Shown one piece after another: positions 18,161-30,175 of a DNA stretch of 64,000 nucleotides. Source of the stretch: Labilithrix sp. (GTDB lineage Bacteria; Myxococcota_A; Polyangia; Polyangiales; Polyangiaceae); contig JAHBWA010000034.1 of assembly GCA_019637195.1 (NCBI GenBank), forward strand, positions 1 through 64,000, in the 5' to 3' direction. The position numbers were made by a program, and so were the translations under genes. Under the pieces are notes generated by a model. The model saw only the letters and a program-made list of their open reading frames with translations, was not told where the DNA came from and made no database searches. The number at the start of each line of letters is the position of its first letter. The stretch's first letter is position 1.

Positions 18161-19429
18161 TCAGTCGCCGCACGTGAGGCGCACCACCTTCACGACCTCC
18201 GCGTCCTGGTAGTGGAGCGCGACGTAGCCGCCGCGCACGGCCGTCAGCGCGAGATCGCCGTCCGCGCCATAGCGGAGCGCCGCGCCGCGCGCTTCGCCGC
18301 TCCGCGCCACACGGTGAATCTCGTACTGACCGTCCGTCTGCCGCAGCGCGAACGCATACCCGGTCGTGTCCTGGGCGACACGGCGGAGGGAGTTGCGCTC
18401 GAAGTCGCTCCGGGCCACGCCCTCGAACGTCGCCAGCTTGGTCCACTGCGGCCATCTCTCGGCGTCGTCCGCCAGCGTCGAGCTCCAGTAGGTGACGTCC
18501 ATCGTGGCGGCGTCGGCGTCCTGGATCGCGCCGCAAGCCTGGGCGCTGTTCGGCGGAGCTCCTTCGCGCTTCGCGTACGTGTACCCGAGGCGAAGGAACG
18601 CGCCGTTCATGCGGAAGCGATACTCCGACGCGCACGTCACGTCGGGATCGCCCTCGAGCGCCGGCGCGTCGAGAGCGTCCGCGGCGCTGTCCCCGTTCTT
18701 CCTGATCGTCACGCGCTTCGAGCCGTTGACGCTGCACACCCCCTGGAACGCGCTCCCCGTCCACGTGAGGTGCTCGAGCTGAAGGCTGCAGTCGGAGCTC
18801 CAGCTCGTGGACGGCGCAGCGGGGAACGACGGTGCGTCACGCGGGACGAGCCAGCCCTGGTGGTCGTAGACGACGAGGAACGCGTCTGGTCCAGCGGCGA
18901 GCCGTGGACCGATGACGTGATCGGTCTCGACGCGCCAGAGCTTCTTGCCCTGCCCGTCGACGATGGCGAGCTCTCCGAGATCGGAGGAGTCGGACGGCCA
19001 GCTCGCGGAGACGAGGAAGTTGTCTCCGTCGCGAGCGACGCCCGTCCCGACCCGATCGCGCTGTGGCTTCGTCCCGAAGACGGTGACCGCGCCGCCCGTC
19101 GGCTCCAGCGCCTCATCGAGGCGGATCAACGAGAGGCCGTCCTGCCGGACCGAGAAGAGCGCGTACCCGTCCTGCGTCGTGTAGAGCCGACCGCCCATCT
19201 CGGCCTCGAGGGAGAGCGTCTCGCCGATCTTCAGCGCGCCGTCGCAGCCGAGTCCGACCTCGGAGGCTCCGTCGACGCCCGTCGCGCCACCCTCGGAGCG
19301 CGCGCCGCCATCGCCACCCTCCGGACCGCCCGTAGCCGCGTCCTTCGGCGCGTCGCTCGCGCACGCAGCGACGCCGGCGAGGGAGCCGAGGGATGCCATC
19401 AACACGAGGAGCATGGACCGAGGGCGCAT
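18161..19429 (-). CDS. Lipoprotein of unknown function, probable beta-propeller
   Basis: 422 aa with a signal peptide ending LAGVAAC, then an acidic Gly/Asp/Ala linker to about residue 60, the usual surface-lipoprotein layout in this organism. The body has repeated strand patterns such as GRLYTTQDGYALFSV, DGDNFLVSASW, DAFLVVYDHQGW and RGGYVALHYQD, suggesting propeller-like blades. Three or four Cys may form disulfides (DCSLQLEHLTWTG, GVCSVNGSKR, VTCASEYRFR). No catalytic motif is recognised. It lies in a minus-strand run with the SUMF1-like and PaiB-like genes, with wide gaps. Confidence 0.75.
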   Translation of the reverse strand: MRPRSMLLVLMASLGSLAGVAACASDAPKDAATGGPEGGDGGARSEGGATGVDGASEVGLGCDGALKIGETLSLEAEMGGRLYTTQDGYALFSVRQDGLSLIRLDEALEPTGGAVTVFGTKPQRDRVGTGVARDGDNFLVSASWPSDSSDLGELAIVDGQGKKLWRVETDHVIGPRLAAGPDAFLVVYDHQGWLVPRDAPSFPAAPSTSWSSDCSLQLEHLTWTGSAFQGVCSVNGSKRVTIRKNGDSAADALDAPALEGDPDVTCASEYRFRMNGAFLRLGYTYAKREGAPPNSAQACGAIQDADAATMDVTYWSSTLADDAERWPQWTKLATFEGVARSDFERNSLRRVAQDTTGYAFALRQTDGQYEIHRVARSGEARGAALRYGADGDLALTAVRGGYVALHYQDAEVVKVVRLTCGD

Positions 19430-19623
19430 CGTTACCTTTCTCTCGCTGCCAGGAAGTGGTGAGCGCGGGTGCGCTCGGCGCGCACGGCTAGCAAGCGATG
19501 TGCCCCCGCGCGTCCGGCTTCGGCCGTCGTGAGGCGCGTAGGATCTGTGCGGATCGTGCCCGCGATCGGGAACGAGCGTTCACGTCCGCGAGGCTCCGCG
19601 GTCACAGGTTGGGTCGAAGCTTC

Positions 19624-20235
19624 TCACGCGATCCGACGCATCAGCGCGGCCACCTCGCCGTCGCGCGCTCGTGAGCTCCCCGCGAGCGCGTCGAGCACGC
19701 GAGCGCGATCCTCCAGCGAACGGTTCTGGCTCATCTTGAGCTTCGTCTTCACGTCGTCCACGTGGACCGTGAAGCCCACGATCGCGGCGCGTAGCTCGGC
19801 GAGGAGCTCATGGCCCGGCAGCGCGGTCGACCAGCCGCCCCCGCTCTCGAAGGCGCGCGTCATCTCGTCGAGCTGCGCGCGGAGCCCGTCGTCGTCGAGG
19901 CGCTCGAGCCGTCCGCGGGCGTGGACGACGGCGTAGTTCCACGTCGGAACCTGCGTTCTTGGCTCCGCGTACCACGCGGCGGAGACGTACGCCTCGGGGC
20001 CGTGAAAGACCGCGGTGACGGCGCCGCGCGAGAGCACGTGCCTCGCGATCGGGTTCGCGCGCGCGACGTGGCCGGAGAGGCAGAGCGGCTCGTCGTGCGC
20101 CACGAGCAGCGGCACGTGAGCGATCTCGAGCTCACCGTCGATCTCCGCGACGACCGTCGCGAGAGGGTGTGTCCGCATCAAGGAGAGCGTGAGCTCGCGA
20201 TGCGCGGCGCCGTCGAAGGTACGCGGGAGGTACAT
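19624..20235 (-). CDS. PaiB/FMN-binding family (FMN_bind_2) protein
   Basis: 203 aa starting at ATG 20235 (MYLPRTFDGAAHRELTLSLM). Family marks are THPLATVV near 25, FHGPEAYVSAAWYAEP near 80 and VPTWNYAVVHARG near 100, the split-barrel flavin-binding fold of Bacillus PaiB. Described members are negative transcriptional regulators or FMN-binding proteins; which applies here cannot be told from sequence. The much longer open frame upstream is a shadow of the exonuclease gene on the other strand. Confidence 0.88.
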   Translation of the reverse strand: MYLPRTFDGAAHRELTLSLMRTHPLATVVAEIDGELEIAHVPLLVAHDEPLCLSGHVARANPIARHVLSRGAVTAVFHGPEAYVSAAWYAEPRTQVPTWNYAVVHARGRLERLDDDGLRAQLDEMTRAFESGGGWSTALPGHELLAELRAAIVGFTVHVDDVKTKLKMSQNRSLEDRARVLDALAGSSRARDGEVAALMRRIA

Positions 20236-20300
20236 ACGCGGGCTCTCTAGCTTCGCGGTGTCGCGACGTCCCGCGTCGATCGTCTGGGCGCCGTCGTGCG

Positions 20301-20350
20301 TCCCGAGCGCCCCCGAGCGCCCCCGAGCGCCCCCGAGCGCCCCCGAGCGC
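20301..20350. repeat. Five-copy 10 bp tandem repeat
   Basis: Five consecutive decamers of the form CCCCGAGCGC (the first is TCCCGAGCGC) lie between the divergent PaiB-like and exonuclease genes. All lie upstream of both starts, so the copy number could change promoter spacing. Confidence 0.9.
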
Positions 20351-20404
20351 GCAGCGGCACTGAACTTCTTTGCAGTGGTGCTGAGCGAATGTATCGTAGA
20401 GGGG

Positions 20405-21847
20405 ATGGCCGCCGGCTCGCGCTTCGCATCACGGCTCGCTCGGCTCGCGCCGACGCTGAAGCCCCTCGCGCCGACCGATGTCACTCCGGCCGATCCGGGC
20501 GACGCGCGAGAGAGCGCGGGCGTCGGACCCGCGCCGGAGCCGATGTTCGCCGCGCCGCTCTTCGCCCCGAAGGCGCCGTCCACGCCGATCGTCGCGCGAG
20601 CGCCCGCGCCGCCGCCGCCGGTCGCGAGCGCGGCGAGCGCGGACGACGGAGCGGTGCTCGCCGATCTCCGCGCGCGGATGGAGGCCATCCTGACGCGCAC
20701 GCGCTCCGAGCCGAGGCGGGAGCCGCCGCGCGTCGACGTCGCCGAGCTGCCGTTCTGCGTCGAGGACACGCCGGCCGGACCGCTCCACGTGCGCAACGTG
20801 CGCCACGGCGGCGAGCACCGGATCGGGCGCATCCCCATCGCGCCGGCCCGCCGCGCCGACGCGGCGCTGCTCGCGCTGCTCGCGCTCGATCCGCTGCTCG
20901 CGGCGTGCGACCCGGGGCGCGCGCTCTACCTCGACACGGAGACGACCGGCCTCGGTCCCGGCGCCGGCACCGTCGCGTTCCTCGTCGGCCTCGCGTGGTT
21001 CGATCCGGGCTCGTCCGGCGCGGCCCCCGGCCTGATCGTCGAGCAGCTGCTCGTCCGGCGCCTCGGCGAGGAGGGCCCCGTGCTCGCGCGCATCGCCGAG
21101 CGCGTCGCCGCGGCGTCGATGCTCGTGACGTTCAACGGCAAGAGCTTCGACATGCCGGTCCTGCGCACGCGCTTCGTGATGGGGCGGATGGCGGTGCCGA
21201 CGGAGCCGCCGCACTTCGATCTCGTGCACGTCGCCCGGCGCCTCCACAAGGCGCGCGGAGTCGGCGCGTCGCTCGGCGCGGTCGAGCGTGAGGTCCTCGG
21301 CTTCGTCCGCGAGAACGACGTGCCGTCGGGTGAGGTCTCGGCCTGCTACCTGCACTTCCTCCGCACGGGCGATCCGCGGGCGTTGATCGGCGTCGTCGAT
21401 CACAACGCGTGGGACGTCGTCTCGATGGCCGCGCTCGTCGGCCTCTACGGCGAGCCGCTCGAGGGCACCCAGCTCGAGGCGGGCGATCTCGTCGGCGTCG
21501 CGCGGACGCTCAAGCGCGCCGGCTCGGCGGACCTGGCGTTCGAGGTGGCCGACGCCGCCGTCGCGCGCGGAGCCGGCAGCGACGCGACCCGCGCGCGCGC
21601 GGAGATCGCGAAGGCCCGCGGCGACAAGGCGCGGGCGCTCGCCGATTTCGAGGCGCTCGCGCAGTCGATCGACGACCCGGGCGTGCGGCTCGAGCTCGCC
21701 AAGCTCTACGAGCACCACGCGAAGGACGTCGCGCGGGCGCTCACGCTCGTCGAAGCCGGGACCGGCGAGGCCGACGCCTCGCGCTCGCGGCGCGAGGCGC
21801 GGCTCCGACGGAAGCTCGAGCGACAGGCGCCGCGCCGCCTCCTCTGA
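20405..21847 (+). CDS. YprB-like DEDD 3'-5' exonuclease with TPR-like C-terminus
   Basis: 480 aa from ATG 20405, preceded at very short distance by GAGGGG. After a Pro/Ala-rich N-terminus, an RNase H-like DEDD exonuclease fold lies at about residues 170-345. Its acidic metal ligands are visible in YLDTETTGLGPG, VTFNGKSFDMPVL and VVDHNAWDVVSMAAL. This is the YprB family, predicted to act on nucleic acids. The C-terminal 130 residues are helical TPR-like (ADLAFEVADAAVARGAG, RALADFEALAQSID). No partner gene is adjacent. Confidence 0.88.
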   Translation: MAAGSRFASRLARLAPTLKPLAPTDVTPADPGDARESAGVGPAPEPMFAAPLFAPKAPSTPIVARAPAPPPPVASAASADDGAVLADLRARMEAILTRTRSEPRREPPRVDVAELPFCVEDTPAGPLHVRNVRHGGEHRIGRIPIAPARRADAALLALLALDPLLAACDPGRALYLDTETTGLGPGAGTVAFLVGLAWFDPGSSGAAPGLIVEQLLVRRLGEEGPVLARIAERVAAASMLVTFNGKSFDMPVLRTRFVMGRMAVPTEPPHFDLVHVARRLHKARGVGASLGAVEREVLGFVRENDVPSGEVSACYLHFLRTGDPRALIGVVDHNAWDVVSMAALVGLYGEPLEGTQLEAGDLVGVARTLKRAGSADLAFEVADAAVARGAGSDATRARAEIAKARGDKARALADFEALAQSIDDPGVRLELAKLYEHHAKDVARALTLVEAGTGEADASRSRREARLRRKLERQAPRRLL

Positions 21848-21878
21848 TCCGGGGAGCCAGTCCCGCTCCCTCAGGCGA

Positions 21879-22418
21879 CTACTTGCACTCTGCCATCTTC
21901 ACGCACTTGCCAGCGCCGCCCTTGGTGCACTCGCTCTGTCCGCGGAGCTCCTTCTTTCCTCCGGCCTCGCAGCAGCACTGCTGAACCGCGGGGCCCGCGT
22001 CGACCGGCGCAGGCGCGGGCGAGGACGCGCACTTGTCCTTCTTCACGCACTGGCCCTTCTTCGTCTTCACGCACTCGCTCTGTCCGAGCTGAGCGGGCGC
22101 TGCGCCGGGCACCTCGCAGCAGCACGTATCGCCCGCGCTCGCATCGGCGGCCGCGCCTGCGTCGGTCGCGGCGGCGGCGTCGGGCTCGTCGGCCTTCGGG
22201 GTCGACGGGAGGCCCTTCGCGCCGGTCGCCGTCGCGGTGGCCGCGACCGTCGCCTCCGTCGAGGGGTCACTCCCCGCCTCGGTCGCCGCTGCTGCGGTCA
22301 CGACCGGGGCGGCGCCCGCGTCGATGTCCGCCGTGGTCGTAGCCGCCTCCTCGTTCTTCGGACACGCAGCGAGCGTGAATGCGAGCAGACACGCTACGAA
22401 AGTCGTTCGGTTCGACAT
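21879..22418 (-). CDS. Small Cys-rich lipoprotein
   Basis: 179 aa from ATG 22418; the 1,500-residue open frame containing it is the antisense shadow of leuS. The signal peptide MSNRTTFVACLLAFTLAAC ends in a lipobox. A long Ala/Thr/Asp linker follows. The C-terminal half has two similar Cys modules: TCCCEVPG--LGQSECVKTKKGQCVKKDKC and QQCCCEAGG--RGQSECTKGGAGKCVKMAEC. The internal duplication and regular Cys spacing suggest two small disulfide-bonded or metal-binding knots. Function unknown. Confidence 0.8.
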   Translation of the reverse strand: MSNRTTFVACLLAFTLAACPKNEEAATTTADIDAGAAPVVTAAAATEAGSDPSTEATVAATATATGAKGLPSTPKADEPDAAAATDAGAAADASAGDTCCCEVPGAAPAQLGQSECVKTKKGQCVKKDKCASSPAPAPVDAGPAVQQCCCEAGGKKELRGQSECTKGGAGKCVKMAECK

Positions 22419-22748
22419 GGATCCTCCGGCGTGGCTCGTGGCCATCGGAGGCGGATCTTCGTCTGCTGGGCGTCCTCTGGGCAACAAGCTCGCCCGTTCC
22501 ACGCGCTCGCCCTTCACCTCGCGCCGACGCCAGGCGCCGAGCCTCGCCTCCGAGCGGCGGGATTTCAACGGCCTCCGGGGTCGGGCGCGGCATGCGCGCG
22601 GCGGTCGACCGCTGCTCTCCCTAGGTCTGGCGACGTCGCGGGCCTGGCCCATCGTCTTGGCGGCGCGGCGCCGAGGAAGCCCGCCCATCCGTGGCGGATC
22701 CCGATCCCGATCGCCCCGCGCGGCCGCCGAGGTGATAAATGCTCCGCC
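22419..22748. other. Divergent intergenic region before leuS
   Basis: 330 bp between the Cys-rich lipoprotein and leuS, which point away from each other. A GAGGTG at 22729-22734 is the likely leuS ribosome binding site. It sits 14 bases from ATG 22749 but only 4 bases from an out-of-frame ATG at 22739. I see no T-box-like or other obvious leader structure. Confidence 0.45.
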
Positions 22749-25633
<2,885 letters not shown>

Positions 25634-25637
<4 letters not shown>

Positions 25638-26158
25638 GGCGGCTCGCGCTCGCGCTCGCGCTCGCGGCGTCGCTCGCCGGCTGCGGCTACCGCGCGGTCC
25701 ACGGCGGCGCGACCGCCGAGCGCTTCGCGGTGGTGCTCGCGTCGTCGAGCGTGCCCGACGCGGTGGCGTCCGACGAGGTCCTGTCGGGCGTCCGTGACGA
25801 GCTCGCGCGCTCCGGCGCGCTCGCGCGCGGCGAGGGGTACCCGCGGTGCGAGGTCGAGGTCCTGCGCGCCGACGAGGCGGGCGAGGGGATCGCGGCGACG
25901 GCCAACGCCGACGGCGTCTCCCTCCCGGACGCGCGGGCCACGCGCGTCGGCGTGGTCGCGCGCGCCTGGGTGGTACGCGCGAAGGACGGTCCGCGGGAGC
26001 GCGACACCGGCGACGTCCGAGCGGTCGAGACCGTCGCCGTCGCCGCGGACGCGCGCGGCGCGACGTTTCGCCACACCGACGCGCTCCGCGCGGCGAGCCG
26101 TCGCGTCGGACGAAAGATGGGGACGCGCGTGCTGGGCCTCCCGTCGTCGAGCGACTGA
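25634..26158 (+). CDS. lptE: LptE-like LPS-assembly lipoprotein
   Basis: 174 aa starting within the leuS stop (ATGA), so it should be translationally coupled. The signal peptide MRRLALALALAASLAGCGYR has the lipobox LAGC followed by GYR, typical of LptE. The rest is a single small alpha/beta domain. LptE plugs the LptD barrel for lipopolysaccharide insertion at the outer membrane. The leuS-lptE order is widely conserved, which supports the call more than the weak sequence signal does. The product is short and diverged. Confidence 0.7.
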
Positions 26159-26439
26159 ACGCGGCAGAAGGCCGCGCGTCATCGAGCGACGGAGCGCGGC
26201 TGCTCGGGGCGTCCGCGTCGGCGTCGCGTCGTGGAGAAGCGGAGCGCCATCGAGGGGTCGCGGCGCGAGCGACGGAGCGCCGCCGACCTGCCCGGTCGCG
26301 GCGCGACGGCGCGCCACGGGTGCACGCCGGCCTTGTTCGATCACGGGCCGCGGCACTACGCTCCGGGTGAGTCGGGGGCTCGCGCTTTCGCGCGAGCGCA
26401 GGTGCGCCGCGTTCGCGCGGCACGCGAGCGAGGGGTCAC

Positions 26440-28098
26440 GTGGTGGACAGGTCATTCGACGCCGCACGTCTGGAGGTGCTCGAGGCGATCGCTCGCGGTC
26501 GGCCGCTCACCGTGGTGCTCGAGGCGATCGTCGCGCTGATCGAGGCGCAGTCGAGCTCGATGGCATGCTCCATCCTCCTCGTCGAGGACGGACGCCTGCG
26601 GCACGGCGCGGCGCCGAGCCTCCCGCGTAGCTACATCGAGGCGATCGACGGCGTCGAGGTCGGCCCCGATGTGGGCTCCTGCGGCACCGCCGCGTGGGGC
26701 GGCGAGCCGGTGATCGTCGAGGACATCTCGACGGACCCACGCTGGGCGGCGTACCGGCACATCGCGCTCGCTCACGGGCTCCGCGCCTGCTGGTCGACGC
26801 CCGTAGTCGCGCCGGATCGCCAGGTCCTCGCCACCTTCGCGATGTACTTCGACGCGCCGCGCCGGCCGACGGCAGAGGAGCTCGCGTGGGTCGACGCCGC
26901 CACGCACCTCGCGGCGATCGCGCTCGGTCGAAGTCACGTCGAGGCCGAGCGCGCGTGCCTCGAGGCTCAGCTCCGGCAAGCGCAGAAGATGCAGTCGCTC
27001 GGGACGCTCGCCGGCGGGATCGCGCACGACTTCAACAACGTCCTCGCGGCGATCGCCGGCAACGTATCGGTCGCGAAGCGGTGGCTCTCCGACGAGCACC
27101 CGGCGCACGAGCTGCTCGACAACGTCGACATCGCGCGGCGCCGCGCGACCGATCTGGTCCGGCGGATCCTGACGTTCAGCCGCGACGACGAACCCCGCCG
27201 CGAGGCGATCCACGTCGAGCCGATCGTCGAAGAGGCGGTGAAGCTCCTCGGCTCGTCGCTCGCCTCGCGGCCCGACATCGTGCTCGACCTCGCCGACGCG
27301 GGGGCGGTCGTCGCGGACGCCAACCAGATCCACCAGATCGTCATGAACCTCGCGACGAACGCGGCCCACGCCGGCGCGCGCCGCCTCGCGATCTCGCTCG
27401 AGCGCGTCGAGGTCGACGCCGAGCTCGCCCGCCGGTCCGCCGACCTTCGCGAGGGCCCCTACGTCCGGCTCTCGGTCGACGACGACGGCTCCGGAATGGA
27501 CGCGGCGACCGTCGAGCGCGTCTTCGAGCCGTTCTTCACGACGAAGGCTCCGGAGCTCGGCACGGGGCTCGGCCTCTCGGTGGTGCGCGGGATCGTCAAG
27601 GGCCACGGCGGAGCGATCGACGTCGAGAGTCGGCCGGGGACGGGGACGCGCATGAGCGTCTACCTCCCGGCCGCCGTCGAGGAGGCCGCCGCCGCGCCGG
27701 CGGGCGGCGAGGACGGGGCGCGCGGGCACGGCGAGCACGTCCTCTACGTCGACGACGAGGAGGCGCTCGTGTTCGTCGCGACGAGGACGCTGGAGCGGCT
27801 CGGCTACCGGGTGTCGGGCTTCAACAGCGCGTCGCGTGCGCTCGAGGCGTTCCGGTCACGCCCCGGGGCCTACGACCTCGTCGTGACCGATTACGCGATG
27901 GCCGGCATGTCGGGCCTCGAGCTGACGCGCGCGATCCGAGCGGCCCGGCCGGACATCCCGGTGATCGTGACGTCGGGGTGCGTTTGCCCGGAGCAGGAGA
28001 AGGCGGCGGCGGCGCTCGGTGTGCGCGAGGTGGTGTGCAAGCCCGATCTCGCGGCGGGGCTCGGTCCGCTCCTCCGGCGCCGCCTGGCGGAGCGTTGA
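26440..28098 (+). CDS. GAF-domain hybrid histidine kinase with C-terminal receiver
   Basis: 552 aa from GTG 26440 (GTG 26443 also possible). A GAF sensor lies at about residues 15-165 (VGSCGTAAWGGEPVIVEDI). The dimerisation box is GGIAHDFNNVLAAI near 193, an NtrB/FixL-like H-box. HATPase motifs NLATNAAH, DDGSGMD and GTGLGLSVV follow. The C-terminal receiver at about 430-548 has VDDEEALVF and the phosphoacceptor region VVTDYAMAGMSG. There is no membrane segment, so it is a cytoplasmic sensor. No separate response regulator is adjacent. Confidence 0.93.
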   Translation: MVDRSFDAARLEVLEAIARGRPLTVVLEAIVALIEAQSSSMACSILLVEDGRLRHGAAPSLPRSYIEAIDGVEVGPDVGSCGTAAWGGEPVIVEDISTDPRWAAYRHIALAHGLRACWSTPVVAPDRQVLATFAMYFDAPRRPTAEELAWVDAATHLAAIALGRSHVEAERACLEAQLRQAQKMQSLGTLAGGIAHDFNNVLAAIAGNVSVAKRWLSDEHPAHELLDNVDIARRRATDLVRRILTFSRDDEPRREAIHVEPIVEEAVKLLGSSLASRPDIVLDLADAGAVVADANQIHQIVMNLATNAAHAGARRLAISLERVEVDAELARRSADLREGPYVRLSVDDDGSGMDAATVERVFEPFFTTKAPELGTGLGLSVVRGIVKGHGGAIDVESRPGTGTRMSVYLPAAVEEAAAAPAGGEDGARGHGEHVLYVDDEEALVFVATRTLERLGYRVSGFNSASRALEAFRSRPGAYDLVVTDYAMAGMSGLELTRAIRAARPDIPVIVTSGCVCPEQEKAAAALGVREVVCKPDLAAGLGPLLRRRLAER

Positions 28099-28144
28099 GT
28101 CCGCCGCCGTCGGGGCGCCCGACCGCCGCTCGGACGTCCGTCGT

Positions 28145-28369
28145 TCAACGCGCGCGAATCGCCGTGAGGGCCGGCGCGCGTTCGCTGCCCCCGGCTCCAT
28201 AGGCGACGGCGGCACCGTCGCTGGCGGCGCCGCCGCGCTCGGCCTGGGCCGTCGCGCCGCGGTCGCCTTCGGCCGGGGAGCCGGCGCGGAGGTGCGGTTC
28301 GATGAGCGCCCGCCTCGAGAGGAAAATGGTGACGCAAGCGAGGAGGGCGACGATGAGCTTCTTCAGCAC
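28145..28369 (-). CDS. Small single-pass membrane or secreted protein (hypothetical)
   Basis: 74 aa. The N-terminus MLKKLIVALLACVTIFLSRR is a good signal peptide or membrane anchor, and the rest is Ala/Gly/Glu-rich. It has no family match that I recognise. Coding is supported mainly by the hydrophobic start with positive flanks and by the gap it fills on the minus strand. Confidence 0.45.
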   Translation of the reverse strand: MLKKLIVALLACVTIFLSRRALIEPHLRAGSPAEGDRGATAQAERGGAASDGAAVAYGAGGSERAPALTAIRAR

Positions 28370-28465
28370 GCCTCGTGAACCTATCCATGATGAGGCGCAC
28401 GGCCAAATCTCCGGCGCATTCGTGTGGGGGTCGCGGCGCGGAGGCCCGCGCCGGCCCCGCGCGGC

Positions 28466-28846
28466 TCAGCGGCGGAGGCCGCTCCCCGCGAGCTTGGTGA
28501 GGGCGAACGCGCAGCCGCAGCTCGTCGTCTCGCACTCCCGCTGCATCTCGCCGAGGCACGCGTCGACGCACGTGTCGGCGGGCGCGCCGACCTCGGACGA
28601 CGGCGCGGCGTCGTTCGCCGCGTGGCTCTCCTGTCGTCCGTCGCGGCTCAGCGAGGCGCAGGTCGCCGCGCAGTGATCGCGCGCCCGCCGGTCCTCGGCC
28701 GCGCAGGTGGTCTCGGCCTCGTCGTCCAGCGGACCGGAGCGGGCGCCGCACCCGACGGCGCCGACCGCGGCCACGAGCGAGAAGACGATCGCCGCGGGCC
28801 TCGCGGCGCGCTGCGGGTCGAGAGACGGCCGAGTCCACGCTGGCAT
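28466..28846 (-). CDS. Small Cys-rich lipoprotein
   Basis: 126 aa from ATG 28846. The signal ends VGAVGC, giving a lipoprotein. The mature part carries about ten Cys in patterns TTCAAEDRRARDHCAATCAS and DTCVDACLGEMQRECETTSC. These resemble the Cys-helix modules of the lipoproteins near 39.6-40.9 kb. It is probably a periplasmic, outer-membrane-anchored disulfide-rich protein of unknown role. Confidence 0.7.
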   Translation of the reverse strand: MPAWTRPSLDPQRAARPAAIVFSLVAAVGAVGCGARSGPLDDEAETTCAAEDRRARDHCAATCASLSRDGRQESHAANDAAPSSEVGAPADTCVDACLGEMQRECETTSCGCAFALTKLAGSGLRR

Positions 28847-28907
28847 CCCGGCGCAATCTAGGCGCGCGCGTGGCGTTGCCAACGAGGCGTCTCGGCACTG
28901 CGGCGCC

Positions 28908-30059
28908 TCAGGGCTCGTCGAGTCGCTCGCCCGGCACCGTCGCCGCGTCGCCGCCGTCGTAGAGCACCAAGGCCTCCGAGCGCGCGAGCGACGCGTCCAG
29001 CGTGACGCGCTCCTTGCGGTCGCCGCGTCTCTGCACGTCGGCGAGCGTGGCGCAGAAGAAGACGTCGCGACGGCACGCGGCGCAGCGGCGGACGGCGTCG
29101 TCGCCGGTGCTGGTGAGGCGGCTCCAGCGCTTGGGGCACTCCGCGCCGCCGGCGTCGCATCGCTCGATCGCGGGTCGCCCGGCGAGCGCGCGCCACGGGG
29201 CGTCCGACGTCGGCGCGATCGCGCGGGCGCGCTCGGCGATCGCGAGCGCCTCGGGGTGGCCGTCGTCGGGGTACGCCGCGAGCGCGCACTGCAAGCGAAG
29301 GTACTGGGCCTTGATCCGCTGGCCTCGACGCTCGAGCCACTCGGCGTAGTCGCGTCGCGTCGCGTCGTCGTCCGGCGCCTCGCGAAGACGCGCGAGGAAG
29401 CGCTGTTCGGCGGGGTCGAGCTCGGGCGCGACCCGCGGCGTCGACGGCGCCACGTCGAGCGCGCTCCGCTCCCCGTGCAGGGTGAGGGCGTCCTCGAGCG
29501 CGCCCTCACCGGCGGCGACGGGCGCCGCTAGCGGCGTGGCGACGGGCGCCGCCAGCGGCGTGGCGACGGGCGCCGCCAGCGGCGTGGAGACGGGCACCGC
29601 CAGCGGCGTGGCGAGCGCATGGACGGAGTCGGCGCCGAGCGGCTGGGCGGTCGTCACCAGCGTAGGCTCCCGATCGATCGCGGGGAACGAGACCTGCGGG
29701 CGCTCGTGAGCGCTCGTGGGGAAGCGGGCGGAGCTCCGCATGGGGTTCGTCATCGGCTCGGGCTCGTCGGGCTCGAGCTCGATTCGGAGCGTGTGGTCGC
29801 CGATGATGACGCGGTCGCCCGGACCGATCGCGGCAGGGCGATCGATCCGGACGGTGTTCACGAAGGTCCCGGTCGTGCTCGCGCGGTCGGAGACGATCAC
29901 GCGGTCGCCCTCGGCCTCGATGAGCGCGTGGTCGCGCGAAACGCGTGCGCTGCGAAGGACGAGATCGCTCGAAGGATCACGCCCGACCGCGAGCCGCCAG
30001 CGTGACCCCGTCCCTCTCCAGATGACCTCGTCCCCCGACCGGACGATCAGCGTCGCCAC
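28908..30059 (-). CDS. FHA-domain protein with repeat-companion (TIGR02996-like) domain
   Basis: 383 aa. An N-terminal FHA domain at about residues 20-90 (VGRDPSSDLVL, VSRDHALIE, TTGTFVN) binds phosphothreonine. A linker at 150-185 is built from repeats of APVATPLA. Residues 215-255 (FLARLREAPDDDATRRDYAE and WLERRGQ) match the repeat-companion domain common in myxobacteria and planctomycetes. Near the end CAACRRDVFFC looks like a small zinc-ribbon half. It probably reads Ser/Thr-kinase phosphorylation. Confidence 0.85.
   Translation of the reverse strand: MATLIVRSGDEVIWRGTGSRWRLAVGRDPSSDLVLRSARVSRDHALIEAEGDRVIVSDRASTTGTFVNTVRIDRPAAIGPGDRVIIGDHTLRIELEPDEPEPMTNPMRSSARFPTSAHERPQVSFPAIDREPTLVTTAQPLGADSVHALATPLAVPVSTPLAAPVATPLAAPVATPLAAPVAAGEGALEDALTLHGERSALDVAPSTPRVAPELDPAEQRFLARLREAPDDDATRRDYAEWLERRGQRIKAQYLRLQCALAAYPDDGHPEALAIAERARAIAPTSDAPWRALAGRPAIERCDAGGAECPKRWSRLTSTGDDAVRRCAACRRDVFFCATLADVQRRGDRKERVTLDASLARSEALVLYDGGDAATVPGERLDEP
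29515..29612. repeat. 24 bp coding tandem repeat inside the FHA gene
   Basis: About four copies of a 24 bp unit (GGCGACGGGCGCCGCCAGCG plus CGTG). On the minus strand they encode an 8-residue repeat, APVATPLA, in the linker between the FHA and companion domains. The period is a multiple of three, so copy-number changes keep the frame and only alter linker length. Confidence 0.88.
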
Positions 30060-30175
30060 GGGGGCAATGGTACACGCAGGGCGCGCCGCGAATGAAGGGC
30101 GCTGGAGGCTGCCGCGCGTGCCGTCGTTTGGAGTACGCTCCCGCGCATGGGAGCGTCGAGACCCGCGCCGCGTCG

